Counted from the first letter of the stretch, positions 9,150 to 18,640 are shown. The stretch: DNA of 64,000 nt from Pseudomonas lijiangensis (GCF_018968705.1 NZ_CP076668.1:2615001-2679000), one strand, 5' to 3'. Program-made: numbers and translations. The notes: a model not told the origin generated them from the sequence alone.

Positions 9150-9329
9150 TTTTGGATCCTCTTTGCTCACTATAGAGCAGCCGCCAACAACCAGTCAGTT
9201 GGCAACGTGATATCAATGTAGGTGCTTGGATGTGAAAAAAATATAGTGAGTGCAGAAAAATTTTATTGCGTAAAAGCAGTATCAATTGAATCTATTAATT
9301 CAAGTTTTCTTGAATCTAGACGTGAGGAG

Positions 9330-9424
9330 GCGATAGACAGTTTTGAGGTTAACTGCCTATCGCTTTGGAGGGTTATAAAGTTTCACTTTAAGTGAATGAG
9401 AATAATTAATGCCGCGTCATTAAT
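9330..9424. repeat. Cluster of three inverted repeats downstream of czcS
   Basis: The non-coding 9150-9437 stretch holds three hairpins in a row. They are GCGATAGACAGTT/AACTGCCTATCGC (9330-9363, one mismatch), TTCACTT-T-AAGTGAA (9382-9396) and ATTAATG-CCGCGT-CATTAAT (9405-9424). Read on the minus strand they follow the czcRS stop, so they may end or stabilise that transcript, though none has a strong T-tract. The rest of the gap is AT-rich leader for the chemoreceptor gene. Confidence 0.45.
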
Positions 9425-9437
9425 TTGCCGTCAAACA

Positions 9438-10805
9438 TTAAACAGGTTGTTCTGTGGCGGGGAATATCATGGTGAAGCTTGTATAAGTCCCCGGTGTACT
9501 GTGTACGCTTACATGGCCTTCATGCAGGCTCATGATGGAGCGCACGATTGCCAGCCCCAGCCCGGTTCCACCCTGATGCCGCGAACGACTGGCATGAACC
9601 CTGTAGAAACGGTCGAACAGGCGTGGCAGGTGCTCGGCCTCGATGCCTTCACCCGCGTTACCGACATTGAGCGAAACCTGACCCTGCTGCTGTTCGAGGC
9701 TGATGTTGATCGTGCTGCCTTCAGGGCTGTGTCTGATGGCATTGGAGAGCAAGTTCGAGATGGCGCGCTGAACCATCAGGCGTTCGCCGTTTATCCGTGC
9801 GCGACCAGTCACCTGCAGGGCAATGTTCTTTTCCTCGGCTGAGAAGGCAAACAGTTCGACCACCTTGTTCACTTCTTCCTCCAGATCGATTCGGCTGAAA
9901 GCGATGGGGGCCAGCGGCTGACTGACACTGGCCAGAAACAGCATCTGGGACACCATGCGTGACATGCGCTCCAGTTCTTCGGTGCAGGATTCAAGCACCT
10001 GCTTGTACTCGCCGGGCGGTCTTTCCCGGGACAGCGTCACCTGGGCCTTGCCCATCAGGTTGTTCATGGGCGAGCGAAGCTCATGGGCCAGATCGTCCGA
10101 GAACTGCGTCAATTGTTGAACATCGCTGTCCAGGCGGTGCAGCATGAAATTGATCGCATGGGCCAGATTGCTCAGTTCGTCAGGCAAATCGCTGGTCTTG
10201 ACCCGATGCGTCAGATCCCGGGCCGATATCATTTGCGCCACCTTGCGAAAGGCCCGCAACGGTTTGAGGCCGCGATGCACCACCCACCAGGCGACCGCGC
10301 CCACCAGCAGCAGAATCAGCGGCAAGGCGATCAGGGTCGAGGTCATATAGGACTGCAGCAAGTCAGTATCGCTTTGCCGGTCCAGAGACAGCAGGACGGT
10401 AACCTTCTCCTTGTCGCGCAATGGCACCAGCCTTGAGGCGATCAGTACCTTGCCGGTTTCGGGGCTGTCGGCGTTCATGGCCAGAATCTGTTCTGCCGTT
10501 GCATGACCCATGTTGAACAGCACATGTGTCGGCTCGTCCGGATCGATGATCGCCAGACTGAAATCGTCATGGCCCATGATCTGGTCACGCAGGTTATGGG
10601 GGTTGAGCATGATATCCGCGCTGCTGGCGGTCTCTGCCAGGCTGTGCTCGATCTGCTTGAGCTTTTCTTCAAGGCTGTTGCTGGCCCGCAGATCCAGTTG
10701 GCGCGAGATGGCCAGCGAGGCCAGCGTCGCCATGACGATCACCAGGATGGCGCACATCAGGCTGACGGTCAGCCCCAGTTGCATGGACAGCCGTGTGGGT
10801 TTCAT
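9438..10805 (-). CDS. czcS: Heavy-metal sensor histidine kinase CzcS/CopS type
   Basis: 455 residues. Membrane helix 1 is about 10-33, a periplasmic sensor about 34-155, helix 2 about 157-177, then HAMP. The phospho-accepting His is in [11 protein letters not shown] (about residue 241). The ATPase domain has the G1 box [20 protein letters not shown] and G2 GTGLGLAIV. Length and layout match the TIGR01386 heavy-metal sensor kinase family. The start overlaps the response-regulator stop by ATGA. With the czc efflux genes opposite, Zn/Cd/Co is the likely signal; a copper sensor is the main alternative. Confidence 0.88.
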   Translation of the reverse strand: MKPTRLSMQLGLTVSLMCAILVIVMATLASLAISRQLDLRASNSLEEKLKQIEHSLAETASSADIMLNPHNLRDQIMGHDDFSLAIIDPDEPTHVLFNMGHATAEQILAMNADSPETGKVLIASRLVPLRDKEKVTVLLSLDRQSDTDLLQSYMTSTLIALPLILLLVGAVAWWVVHRGLKPLRAFRKVAQMISARDLTHRVKTSDLPDELSNLAHAINFMLHRLDSDVQQLTQFSDDLAHELRSPMNNLMGKAQVTLSRERPPGEYKQVLESCTEELERMSRMVSQMLFLASVSQPLAPIAFSRIDLEEEVNKVVELFAFSAEEKNIALQVTGRARINGERLMVQRAISNLLSNAIRHSPEGSTINISLEQQQGQVSLNVGNAGEGIEAEHLPRLFDRFYRVHASRSRHQGGTGLGLAIVRSIMSLHEGHVSVHSTPGTYTSFTMIFPATEQPV

Positions 10806-11476
10806 TCCCGGTACTCCAGTACATAACCCACGCCGCGCAGTGTATGAATCAGCTTGTTATCGAACGGGTCATCGATCTTGGCCCGCAGGCGCCTGATGGA
10901 CACCTCCACCACGTTGGTGTCGCAATCGAAGTTCATATCCCATACCAGAGAAATGATCTGGGTGCGTGAAAGGACCTCGCCACTGTGGCGCATCAGCAAA
11001 TGCAGGAGTGCGAACTCCTTGGTGGTCAGGTCAATGCGCTGTTTGCCCCGAAAGGCCCGGTGCCGGCCCTGATCAAGTTCCAGATCTGCCACCTGCAGAA
11101 CCTGAGGCACGCTGGCCTGCTCGCTGCGGCGCATGAGGGTGCGAATCCGGGCCAGCAGTTCGGGAAACTCGAACGGCTTGACCAGATAGTCGTCGGCTCC
11201 CGATTCCAGACCTTTTATCTTTTCATCGAGACGACCACGGGCGGTCACGATCATGACCCGTGTGTTACTGGTCTTGCGCAGTTGTGCCAGGACATCCCAG
11301 CCGTCCATGCCCGGCAGGTTGATGTCCAGGATGACCACGTCATAGATCTGTTGCTGGGCCAGACAAAGACCGTCGATACCTGTAGTGGCAACATCGACGA
11401 CATAACCGCTTTCGGTCAGGCCCTGATGCATGTATTCGGCAGTTTTCGGCTCGTCCTCGACCACAAGGATTCGCAT
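10802..11476 (-). CDS. czcR: OmpR-family response regulator CzcR type
   Basis: 224 residues. The receiver domain has the acidic pair EDE (8-10), phospho-acceptor Asp51 in [12 protein letters not shown], and Lys in LVKPFE. The C-terminal winged helix contains the recognition segment [15 protein letters not shown]. Typical length for heavy-metal response regulators. It is divergent from czcCBA with about 260 bases between. A box shared by the czcC and DUF2790 promoters (11604 and 17608) is the best candidate for its binding site. Confidence 0.88.
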   Translation of the reverse strand: MRILVVEDEPKTAEYMHQGLTESGYVVDVATTGIDGLCLAQQQIYDVVILDINLPGMDGWDVLAQLRKTSNTRVMIVTARGRLDEKIKGLESGADDYLVKPFEFPELLARIRTLMRRSEQASVPQVLQVADLELDQGRHRAFRGKQRIDLTTKEFALLHLLMRHSGEVLSRTQIISLVWDMNFDCDTNVVEVSIRRLRAKIDDPFDNKLIHTLRGVGYVLEYRE

Positions 11477-11603
11477 GGTTGAATATCCTGTTTGAATTGA
11501 GTCAGTGGTTGCTGAAGCGAAGGGATTCTGAAGTCTGTAGGGACTACAGAGTCAATGCTGATGTGTTACTTACTTTAAGGCCAAAGCGACGCGCTTTTTT
11601 CAG

Positions 11604-11658
11604 ATAACGAAATTGTAATTTTCCAGCAACCCCGCTGATAGCTGCCATTCCCTAAAGT
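11604..11658 (+). promoter_or_regulatory. czcC promoter with candidate CzcR box
   Basis: Box ATAACGAAATTGTAATT, extended to GCAAC (11604-11630), is followed 49 bases from its start by the -10-like TAAAGT (11653-11658). The same arrangement, with the same 49-base offset, occurs in front of the first DUF2790 gene. No good -35 lies at the expected place, as usual for promoters activated by OmpR-type regulators. Transcription would start near 11665. Its being a CzcR site is inference. Confidence 0.6.
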
Positions 11659-11738
11659 CCCTGCGTCAACCCCGGCAGCTCATGCTCGCCGGTGCAATCG
11701 CCGCTCAGGCGTGGATCATGCAAGTGGGGAAGTACAAC

Positions 11739-13025
11739 GTGCGCGGCTATCGAATCTTGAACAGTTCACCGGGCAGCAGACCCGGCAGAATGAAAATGGG
11801 CTTTGCCTGTGTGCTGTTCCTGGCGGTTTTCAGCCAGAGCGCGACGGCAGCGCAAGCGCAATCCATCACACTGTCCGACGCTCTGGACACGGCCTTTTCC
11901 ATGAACCCCGATCTGGCTGCCGCTCGCAGGGAAATCGACATCGCGCTGGGGGAACGGCAGCAGGCCGGGTTGATACCCAATCCCGAACTGTCCTGGGAGA
12001 TGGAGGACACCCGCAAGTCCACCAGCACCACAACCATCGCCATCAGTCAGGCGCTGGAACTGGGAGGCAAAAGAGGCGCTCGTGTCGATGTTGCCAGCCG
12101 TGGCCAGGATGTCGCCGCGCTTGAGCTGGAGCAACGTGGCAATGCCTTGCGGGGTGAGGTGATCCAGGGCTTTTATGCGGCCTTGCGGGCCCAGGCCGGT
12201 CTGGATCTGGCGCTGGAGTCCCAGACACTGGCCGAGCGAGGGCTCAAGGTTGCCGAAGGGCGTATCCAGGCTGGCAAGTCGTCGCCTGTAGAGGCCACCC
12301 GGGCTCAGGTGCAACTGGCCGAAACCCGTCTGCAGGTGCGTCAGGCGCAGATCGCCAAATCGGCTGCCTGGCGTGAACTGTCTCAGATCATGGGCCAGTC
12401 GCAGACCTCTTTCGAGCGCCTGCAATCCCCGAACCTGTCGCCGGGCAAGGCGCCTCACGGGCCAACCCTGTTGAATCAAATCAAACAGACCGCCGAGCTG
12501 CGTCTGGCCGAAACCCGCATCGCACTGGGCGAGGCGCAACTGGGTTCGCAGAAGGCGCAACGGATTCCAGACCTCACCGTCAGCGTGGGCAGCCAGTACA
12601 GCCGCGAAGACCGCGAGCGGGTCAATGTGGTCGGCTTTTCCGTGCCGATTCCCTTGTTCGATCGCAATCAGGGCAATGTCTTGGCCGCCGCACGGCGAGC
12701 CGATCAATCCCGTGACTTGCGCAACTCCGTGGAGTTGAAGCTGCGCACCCAGACGCAACTGGCGGTCGATCAGTGGGACACCGCAGCCCAGGAAGCCGAG
12801 GCGTTCACCAGGGTCATCCTGCCTGCCGCCCAACAGGCCGTCGACACCGCAACCCGCGGTTTCGAGATGGGCAAGTTCGGTTTCCTGGAAGTGCTCGATG
12901 CACAGCGCACCCTGATTTCTGCACGTAGCCAGTACCTGGAGTCGTTGGCCCGCGCGGCTGATGCACGGGTCGTCATCGAACGCATTTACGGCGACTCGGG
13001 CCGTTTCCTCACTCAACTTCAATAG
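11739..13025 (+). CDS. czcC: Outer-membrane efflux protein CzcC
   Basis: TolC-family outer-membrane channel. I chose the GTG at 11739, which has GGGGAAG six bases upstream and gives a basic N-region plus signal peptide (FACVLFLAVFSQSATAAQAQ). In-frame ATGs at 11682, 11718 and 11790 have weaker sites. The mature part has two OEP repeats with long helices and heptad Gln/Ala/Leu patterns (ALELEQRGNALRGEVIQGFY ... EMGKFGFLEVLDAQRTL). First gene of czcCBA. It forms the outer duct through which CzcA/CzcB drive Zn, Cd or Co out of the cell. Confidence 0.9.
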   Translation: MRGYRILNSSPGSRPGRMKMGFACVLFLAVFSQSATAAQAQSITLSDALDTAFSMNPDLAAARREIDIALGERQQAGLIPNPELSWEMEDTRKSTSTTTIAISQALELGGKRGARVDVASRGQDVAALELEQRGNALRGEVIQGFYAALRAQAGLDLALESQTLAERGLKVAEGRIQAGKSSPVEATRAQVQLAETRLQVRQAQIAKSAAWRELSQIMGQSQTSFERLQSPNLSPGKAPHGPTLLNQIKQTAELRLAETRIALGEAQLGSQKAQRIPDLTVSVGSQYSREDRERVNVVGFSVPIPLFDRNQGNVLAAARRADQSRDLRNSVELKLRTQTQLAVDQWDTAAQEAEAFTRVILPAAQQAVDTATRGFEMGKFGFLEVLDAQRTLISARSQYLESLARAADARVVIERIYGDSGRFLTQLQ

Positions 13026-13081
13026 CCAGCGGTGGCCAGCGACAGGAGCGTAAAGCCCTGAGTGGCCAATCAGGAGTCTTC

Positions 13082-14368
13082 ATGAATAACAAACGCAACA
13101 TTGCCGCTGCGACGGCAGTGGTGGTTCTCATTGGCCTGGGCAGTCTGACCCTGGGCGGCGGTCCGTTTTTCTCCAATGCTTCTTCCGAACATGCCCATGA
13201 CGATGAAAAGGAATCGTCTCACGGCCAGGAGAAAGGCCATGAAGGGGAAGGTCATGACGATCACGGGGATGAGCCAAAAGGCAAACCGGCCGAAAAGGAC
13301 GAGCATGGCGATGAAGGTCATGGGGAAGAAGGGCATGAAGAAGAGGGCGCGCTGGAGTTGAGCGAGGCCCAGATCAAGGCTGCCGGCATTGAGCTGGGTG
13401 TGGCCGCTTCTCGCCAGATGAGCACGTCCGTCTCGTTCCCCGGTGAAATCCGCTTCGATGAGGATCGCACCTCGCACGTGGTGCCACGAGTCAGCGGTGT
13501 CGTGGAAGAGGTGAAAGCCGATCTGGGGCAGCAGGTCAGAAAAGGCCAGGTTCTGGCGGTGATTGCCAGCCAGCAGGTCTCCGAGCAGCGCAGTGAGTTG
13601 AGCGCGGCGCAGCGCCGGGTCGAACTGGCCCGCCTGACATTCCAGCGGGAGAAAAAGCTCTGGGAAGACAAGATCTCGGCCGAGCAGGATTACCAGCAGG
13701 CGCGTCAGGCCTTGCAGGAGGCCGAAATCGCCCTGAGCAATGCCCGGCAGAAAGTCAGTGCCATGGGCGCTGCCGGCAAAGCCACCGGCAATCGCTACGA
13801 ACTCGTTGCGCCTTTCGATTCCGTAGTCGTTGAAAAGCATCTGGGGCTTGGTGAAGTGGTCAGCGAGAGCAGCAACGTTTTCACGCTCTCGGATCTGTCC
13901 CGTGTCTGGGCCACCTTTGGTGTGACGCCCAAGGATCTGGACAAGGTGATTGTCGGGCGCAATGTCAAAGTCAGCTCGCCCGACATGAATGCCGAAGTCG
14001 AGGGGCAGGTGAGCTATGTCGGCAACCTGCTGGGCGAGCAGAGCCGGGCCGCGACGGTACGGGTGAAACTCGCCAACCCTCAGGGCGCCTGGCGGCCGGG
14101 ACTGTTCGTCTCCGTTGCGGTGGCGGCGCATGCCAGCGAGGTTGCGGTCAGCATTCCCGAAGAAGCGATTCAGACCGTTGAAGACAAGCCTTCGGTCTTC
14201 GTGCGAACGCCACAGGGTTTCCAGGCCCAGCCAGTCACCCTCGGGCGTAGCGACAGCGGCTATGTGGAAGTGCTCAAGGGGCTGGCAGTCAACACACAAG
14301 TCGCAACCGCAGGCAGCTTCGTCCTCAAGTCGGAGCTGGGCAAGGGCTCGGCCGAGCATGCCCATTGA
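13082..14368 (+). CDS. czcB: RND efflux periplasmic adaptor CzcB with His-rich N-terminus
   Basis: 428 residues. An N-terminal membrane anchor/signal (about 7-25) is followed by a His/Asp/Glu-rich stretch at 36-90 with nine histidines, then the adaptor body. The body has the barrel-sandwich half PRVSGVVEEVKADLGQQV, an alpha-hairpin, the second half ELVAPFDSVVVEKHLGLGE and a beta-barrel. The His-rich stretch is expected to bind Zn/Co/Cd in the periplasm, as in other CzcB proteins. AGGAG precedes the ATG. It lies 56 bases after czcC and 24 before czcA, so one operon. Confidence 0.92.
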   Translation: MNNKRNIAAATAVVVLIGLGSLTLGGGPFFSNASSEHAHDDEKESSHGQEKGHEGEGHDDHGDEPKGKPAEKDEHGDEGHGEEGHEEEGALELSEAQIKAAGIELGVAASRQMSTSVSFPGEIRFDEDRTSHVVPRVSGVVEEVKADLGQQVRKGQVLAVIASQQVSEQRSELSAAQRRVELARLTFQREKKLWEDKISAEQDYQQARQALQEAEIALSNARQKVSAMGAAGKATGNRYELVAPFDSVVVEKHLGLGEVVSESSNVFTLSDLSRVWATFGVTPKDLDKVIVGRNVKVSSPDMNAEVEGQVSYVGNLLGEQSRAATVRVKLANPQGAWRPGLFVSVAVAAHASEVAVSIPEEAIQTVEDKPSVFVRTPQGFQAQPVTLGRSDSGYVEVLKGLAVNTQVATAGSFVLKSELGKGSAEHAH

Positions 14369-14392
14369 TCCGCTACGCACGAGAACTCTTCC

Positions 14393-17300
14393 ATGTTTGA
14401 ACGCCTGATTCAATTTGCCATAGAGCAACGCATTGTCGTCATGCTGGCGGTCCTGCTGATGGCCGGGCTGGGCATTGCCAGCTACCAGAAGCTGCCCATT
14501 GATGCGGTGCCCGATATCACCAACGTCCAGGTGCAGATCAATACCGCTGCACCGGGTTTTTCTCCGCTGGAAACCGAGCAGCGCATTACCTTTGCCATCG
14601 AAACTGCCATGGCCGGGCTGCCGGGCCTGAAGCAGACCCGCTCGCTGTCGCGCTCGGGACTGTCCCAGGTTACGGTGATTTTCGAGGATGGCACCGACCT
14701 GTTTTTCGCTCGCCAGCAGGTCAGCGAGCGCTTGCAGACTGCCAAGGAGCAGTTGCCTGAAAACATCGATGCCATGATGGGGCCAGTCTCCACCGGTCTC
14801 GGGGAGATATTCCTCTGGACGGTCGAGGCCAGAGAGGGTGCGCTGAAAGAAGATGGCACGCCTTATACGCCTACTGACCTGCGGGTCATTCAGGACTGGA
14901 TCATCAAGCCACAGTTGCGCAATGTGCCGGGTGTCGCCGAGATCAATACCATTGGCGGCTTTGCCAAGCAGTACCAGATCGCGCCCGATCCGAAAAAGCT
15001 GGCTGCCTACAAGTTGACGCTCAACGACCTGATCGTGGCCCTTGAACGCAACAACTCCAACGTCGGCGCTGGCTATATCGAGCGGGGTGGTGAGCAACTG
15101 GTGATCCGGGCGCCGGGGCAACTGGTCAATGAACTCGATATCGCCAATATCGTGATTGCCAATGTGCAGGGCACGCCGATCCGGGTGAGTCATGTGGCCG
15201 ATGTGGTGATCGGCAAGGAACTGCGTTCCGGTGCAGCGACCGAAAACGGTCGTGAAGTCGTGCTGGGTACAGTCTTCATGCTGATCGGCGAAAACAGTCG
15301 CAGCGTCTCCCAGGCGGTGGCTGCGAAGCTGACCGAAATCAACCGCTCGCTGCCCAAGGGCGTCGTGGCGGTTACGGTGTATGACCGTACCAATCTGGTG
15401 GAAAAGGCCATTGCCACGGTCAAGAAGAACCTGATCGAAGGCGCAATTCTGGTCATCGCGGTCCTCTTCCTGTTCCTGGGTAACATCCGTGCGGCCCTGA
15501 TCACCGCCATGGTGATTCCACTGGCCATGCTCTTCACTTTTACCGGCATGTTCGCCAACAAGGTCAGTGCCAACCTGATGAGCCTGGGGGCGCTGGACTT
15601 CGGCATTATCGTCGATGGCGCGGTGGTCATCGTCGAAAACTCCATTCGCAGGCTGGCCCATGCCCAGCAGCGCCATGGCCGGATGCTGACTCGCTCCGAA
15701 CGTTTTCACGAGGTCTTTGCCGCTGCACGTGAGGCCCGGCGTCCTTTGATCTTCGGTCAACTGATCATCATGGTCGTGTACCTGCCGATCTTTGCCCTGA
15801 CAGGTGTCGAAGGCAAGATGTTCCACCCCATGGCGTTTACGGTGGTCATTGCCCTGCTGGGTGCGATGATCCTGTCCGTGACCTTCGTACCGGCTGCCAT
15901 TGCCATGTTCGTCACCGGCAAGGTGAAGGAAGAGGAAGGCGTGGTCATGCGTACGGCCCGCCAGCGATATGCACCGGTTCTGGACTGGGTGCTTGGCCAC
16001 CGTACCCTGGCGTTCGGCATGGCGTTTGCGGTTATCGCCGTTTCGGGTGTTGCCGCCAGCCGAATGGGCAGTGAGTTCATTCCCAGTCTGAGTGAAGGTG
16101 ACTTTGCCTTGCAGGCCTTGCGTGTTCCGGGCACCAGCCTGACCCAGTCGGTGGACATGCAGCAGCGTCTCGAGAAAGCCATTATCGAGCGCATGCCGGA
16201 AGTGGAGCGGGTGTTCGCCCGTACAGGGACTGCGGAAATCGCCGCCGACCCGATGCCGCCGAATATTTCCGACAGTTACGTGATGCTCAAGCCTGCCGAT
16301 CAATGGCCTGATCCGAAGAAGTCCCGCGAGACACTGATTGCCGAGTTGCAGGCCGCTGCTGCCAGTGTGCCGGGCAGCAACTACGAGCTGTCCCAGCCGA
16401 TTCAGTTGCGTTTCAACGAGCTGATTTCAGGCGTGCGCAGCGATGTAGCGGTGAAAGTGTTTGGCGATGACATGGATGTACTGAATCAGACCGCCAACAA
16501 GATCGCCGCAACGCTGCAGAAGGTCAGCGGTGCCTCGGAGGTCAAGGTCGAACAGACGACCGGCCTGCCGGTGCTGACAATCAATATCGACCGCGACAAG
16601 GCGGCCCGTTATGGCTTGAACATGGGCGATGTGCAGGATGCCATTGCGATTGCTGTCGGTGGGCGTCAGGCCGGTACGCTGTATGACGGGGACCGCCGTT
16701 TCGACATGGTGGTGCGTTTGTCCGAGAAGCTGCGCACCGACGTGAACGGGCTCTCGAACCTGCTGATTCCCGTTCCGGCCAGCCCGGGCAGCAGCAACGC
16801 GCAGATCGGCTTCATCCCGTTGTCCCAGGTGGCGAGCCTGGATCTGGTCCTCGGGCCGAATCAGATCAGCCGCGAAAACGGCAAGCGTCTGGTCATCGTC
16901 AGCGCCAACGTACGGGGCCGTGATCTTGGCTCGTTCGTGGAACAGGCCGGGCAATCCATTCAGGAGCAGGTGACGATCCCGCCGGGGTACTGGACCAGTT
17001 GGGGTGGCCAGTTCGAGCAGCTTCAATCGGCGGCACAGCGCCTGCAAATTGTGGTGCCCGTGGCGTTGCTGATGGTGCTGGCGCTGCTGTTCATGATGTT
17101 CAACAACCTCAAGGACGGCTTGCTGGTATTCACCGGGATTCCCTTTGCCTTGACGGGCGGTATCCTGGCGCTATGGCTGAGGGACATCCCGTTGTCGATT
17201 TCCGCCGGGGTCGGGTTCATTGCCTTGTCCGGTGTCGCAGTCTTGAATGGTCTGGTGATGATTGCCTTCATTCGTAACCTTCGGGAAGAAGGCTTCAGCC

Positions 17301-17527
17301 TGGAAAAAGCCATTCGTGAAGGCGCTTTGACAAGGTTGCGTCCGGTACTGATGACGGCTCTGGTTGCCTCTCTGGGCTTCATCCCCATGGCCCTGGCGAC
17401 AGGCACCGGTGCAGAAGTGCAGAGGCCTCTGGCTACCGTCGTGATCGGCGGAATACTGTCGTCGACGATTCTGACTTTGCTGGTATTGCCAGCGCTGTAT
17501 CAGTGGGCTCATCGTCGAGAAGAATAA
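14393..17527 (+). CDS. czcA: Heavy-metal RND pump CzcA
   Basis: 1044 residues, full length for the HME-RND family, with 12 membrane helices and two large periplasmic loops. Helix 4 carries DFGIIVDGAVVIVEN with Asp402, Asp408 and Glu415. These are the proton-relay residues known to be essential in Cupriavidus CzcA, at the same numbering. This signature points to divalent cations (Zn/Co/Cd) rather than the Cu/Ag CusA type. It works with CzcB and CzcC as a proton-driven export complex. A rho-independent terminator follows the stop. Confidence 0.95.
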   Translation: MFERLIQFAIEQRIVVMLAVLLMAGLGIASYQKLPIDAVPDITNVQVQINTAAPGFSPLETEQRITFAIETAMAGLPGLKQTRSLSRSGLSQVTVIFEDGTDLFFARQQVSERLQTAKEQLPENIDAMMGPVSTGLGEIFLWTVEAREGALKEDGTPYTPTDLRVIQDWIIKPQLRNVPGVAEINTIGGFAKQYQIAPDPKKLAAYKLTLNDLIVALERNNSNVGAGYIERGGEQLVIRAPGQLVNELDIANIVIANVQGTPIRVSHVADVVIGKELRSGAATENGREVVLGTVFMLIGENSRSVSQAVAAKLTEINRSLPKGVVAVTVYDRTNLVEKAIATVKKNLIEGAILVIAVLFLFLGNIRAALITAMVIPLAMLFTFTGMFANKVSANLMSLGALDFGIIVDGAVVIVENSIRRLAHAQQRHGRMLTRSERFHEVFAAAREARRPLIFGQLIIMVVYLPIFALTGVEGKMFHPMAFTVVIALLGAMILSVTFVPAAIAMFVTGKVKEEEGVVMRTARQRYAPVLDWVLGHRTLAFGMAFAVIAVSGVAASRMGSEFIPSLSEGDFALQALRVPGTSLTQSVDMQQRLEKAIIERMPEVERVFARTGTAEIAADPMPPNISDSYVMLKPADQWPDPKKSRETLIAELQAAAASVPGSNYELSQPIQLRFNELISGVRSDVAVKVFGDDMDVLNQTANKIAATLQKVSGASEVKVEQTTGLPVLTINIDRDKAARYGLNMGDVQDAIAIAVGGRQAGTLYDGDRRFDMVVRLSEKLRTDVNGLSNLLIPVPASPGSSNAQIGFIPLSQVASLDLVLGPNQISRENGKRLVIVSANVRGRDLGSFVEQAGQSIQEQVTIPPGYWTSWGGQFEQLQSAAQRLQIVVPVALLMVLALLFMMFNNLKDGLLVFTGIPFALTGGILALWLRDIPLSISAGVGFIALSGVAVLNGLVMIAFIRNLREEGFSLEKAIREGALTRLRPVLMTALVASLGFIPMALATGTGAEVQRPLATVVIGGILSSTILTLLVLPALYQWAHRREE

Positions 17528-17546
17528 GGCTTCAAGTTGTTGAAAG

Positions 17547-17580
17547 GCTCGTGGCGGGTGAACTGCCACGGGCTTTTTTA
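17547..17580 (+). terminator. Rho-independent terminator of czcCBA
   Basis: Stem GCTCGTGGC / GCCACGGGC (17547-17555 with 17565-17573, one mismatch), loop of nine bases, then TTTTTTA. It lies 20 bases after the czcA stop and separates the pump operon from the DUF2790 genes. Confidence 0.85.
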
Positions 17581-17607
17581 TTTGGTTTTCATAAAGCGTT
17601 CAGAGCG

Positions 17608-17662
17608 ATTACAAAATGGTAATTCTCGCGCAACGTTTTGGAAAGTGTCTGATTGCTACAGT
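17608..17662 (+). promoter_or_regulatory. Promoter of first DUF2790 gene with the czcC-type box
   Basis: Box ATTACAAAATGGTAATT, extended to GCAAC (17608-17634), then -10-like TACAGT at 17657-17662. It aligns without gaps to the czcC promoter (11604-11658) and keeps the same 49-base offset. The box contains the inverted pair ATTAC/GTAAT. Strong hint of control by the same regulator, probably CzcR. Confidence 0.6.
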
Positions 17663-17692
17663 GAGTCATCACTTGATAGGAGTCGTAATAAA

Positions 17693-18022
17693 ATGAATGT
17701 TTTAAAACTGTCTGTTCTTGCCTTTGCGCTTGTTTCACCAGTGACTTCGTACGCTTTCAGTTCTGCGGATCTTCAAGGCGAAGAGCGGAGCAGGGTGCAT
17801 CAACTAAAGGTTGAGGAATATGCAGCAAAAACGCAGAAGGCTGTTCCTGAAATAAAGAACTACGCCTACGGTATGAAGCTGGATATTGCCAGAGTGGTCG
17901 TTAAAACTCCGGCGCCGAAGAGTTGCGGAGTCAACTCCAAATTGATGACATATGAAAACTCCCTGGGCGAGCTCAATACGCTGCGCTACAAGGTGCTGAG
18001 TGACTGCGTTGGCAAGAATTGA
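17693..18022 (+). CDS. DUF2790-family small periplasmic protein, copy 1
   Basis: 109 residues. The ATG at 17693 follows AGGAG. A clear signal peptide ends ...VTSYA, before FSSADLQ. The mature part (about 88 residues) has the Pseudomonas DUF2790 layout: a basic middle region (EVPEIKNYAYGMKLDIARVV-like), two Cys (CGVN ... SDCVG) that could form a disulfide, and MTYENSLGELNTLRYKVL. Function not established; members are often induced by metals. Its promoter box copies that of czcC, linking it to metal efflux. It is about 65% alike to the next gene by eye. Confidence 0.85.
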   Translation: MNVLKLSVLAFALVSPVTSYAFSSADLQGEERSRVHQLKVEEYAAKTQKAVPEIKNYAYGMKLDIARVVVKTPAPKSCGVNSKLMTYENSLGELNTLRYKVLSDCVGKN

Positions 18023-18149
18023 TGACGCTCCGGCGGCCTCGCGTTGTCGTCGTGGCTGGCGGCAGCTCAGGGTCCGTCAGTGAGCAGGCTTCTGTGAATA
18101 TCACGATTTTTATTAGTAAAAACAAATAGAAACAATTGGTGCGTCAGGG

Positions 18150-18170
18150 TATGCCGGGTGGCATATTTTT
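18150..18170 (+). terminator. Possible weak terminator or operator between the two DUF2790 genes
   Basis: Perfect inverted repeat TATGCC-GGGT-GGCATA followed by five T. Short stem, so it may be a weak terminator for copy 1. Since it lies about 30 bases before the -10-like TACATT of copy 2, it could instead be an operator. Confidence 0.45.
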
Positions 18171-18221
18171 ACCGAGTGACTGTATTGCTACATTGAGTTA
18201 CCACTAAAGAGGAGAAAAAAG

Positions 18222-18554
18222 ATGAATGTTTTAAAGCTGTCCGTTCTTGCCTTTGCACTGGCTTCGCCATTGACCTCGTACGCTTTCAGTACGACGGACT
18301 TGCAGGGCAGTGATGAGCGCAGCAAAGCGCATCAGATCAAGGTCGAGGAATATGCGGCCAAGGTACAGAAGCCGGTTCCAGTTATACAGAACTATGCCTA
18401 CGGAATGAAGCTGGATGTTGCCAAGGTAGTGATCAAGACCCCGGCACCTGGCGACTGCGGGATCAACTATAAGTTCATGACTTATGAAGACTCGCAAGGC
18501 GATCTCAATACACTGAGTTACAAGGCAATAACTGAGTGCGCCGGTAGAAACTGA
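18222..18554 (+). CDS. DUF2790-family small periplasmic protein, copy 2
   Basis: 110 residues, ATG after AGAGGAG. The signal peptide is almost the same as copy 1 (MNVLKLSVLAFALASPLTSYA). The mature part keeps the NYAYGMKLDVAKVVIKTPAP segment and both Cys. A tandem paralogue of the gene at 17693. The last 40 bases before the start are also alike (ATTGCTACA.TGAGT.ACCACT), but the upstream czcC-type box is absent, so the two copies may be regulated differently. Confidence 0.85.
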   Translation: MNVLKLSVLAFALASPLTSYAFSTTDLQGSDERSKAHQIKVEEYAAKVQKPVPVIQNYAYGMKLDVAKVVIKTPAPGDCGINYKFMTYEDSQGDLNTLSYKAITECAGRN

Positions 18555-18566
18555 TGCCTGTAAACC

Positions 18567-18602
18567 AATAAGCGGCTGGCGCATATGCGCCAGCCGCTTA
18601 TT
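18567..18602. terminator. Perfect 36-base palindrome, two-way terminator
   Basis: The 18-base arms are exact reverse complements (AATAAGCGGCTGGCGCAT and its mirror). AATAA on one side gives T-rich ends on both strands. It sits between the converging DUF2790 gene and the methyltransferase gene and probably ends both transcripts. Confidence 0.85.
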
Positions 18603-18640
18603 GCATTTCAGGAAGGCAATCCCGGCTGCATTCCTCGCAG

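Noticed and set aside
13070..16303. Open frame of more than 1000 codons on the minus strand across czcB and czcA
   Set aside because: It is antisense to two genes with clear motifs. The product is His/Gly/Gln-rich low-complexity as expected from the reverse of GC-rich codons, with no domain.
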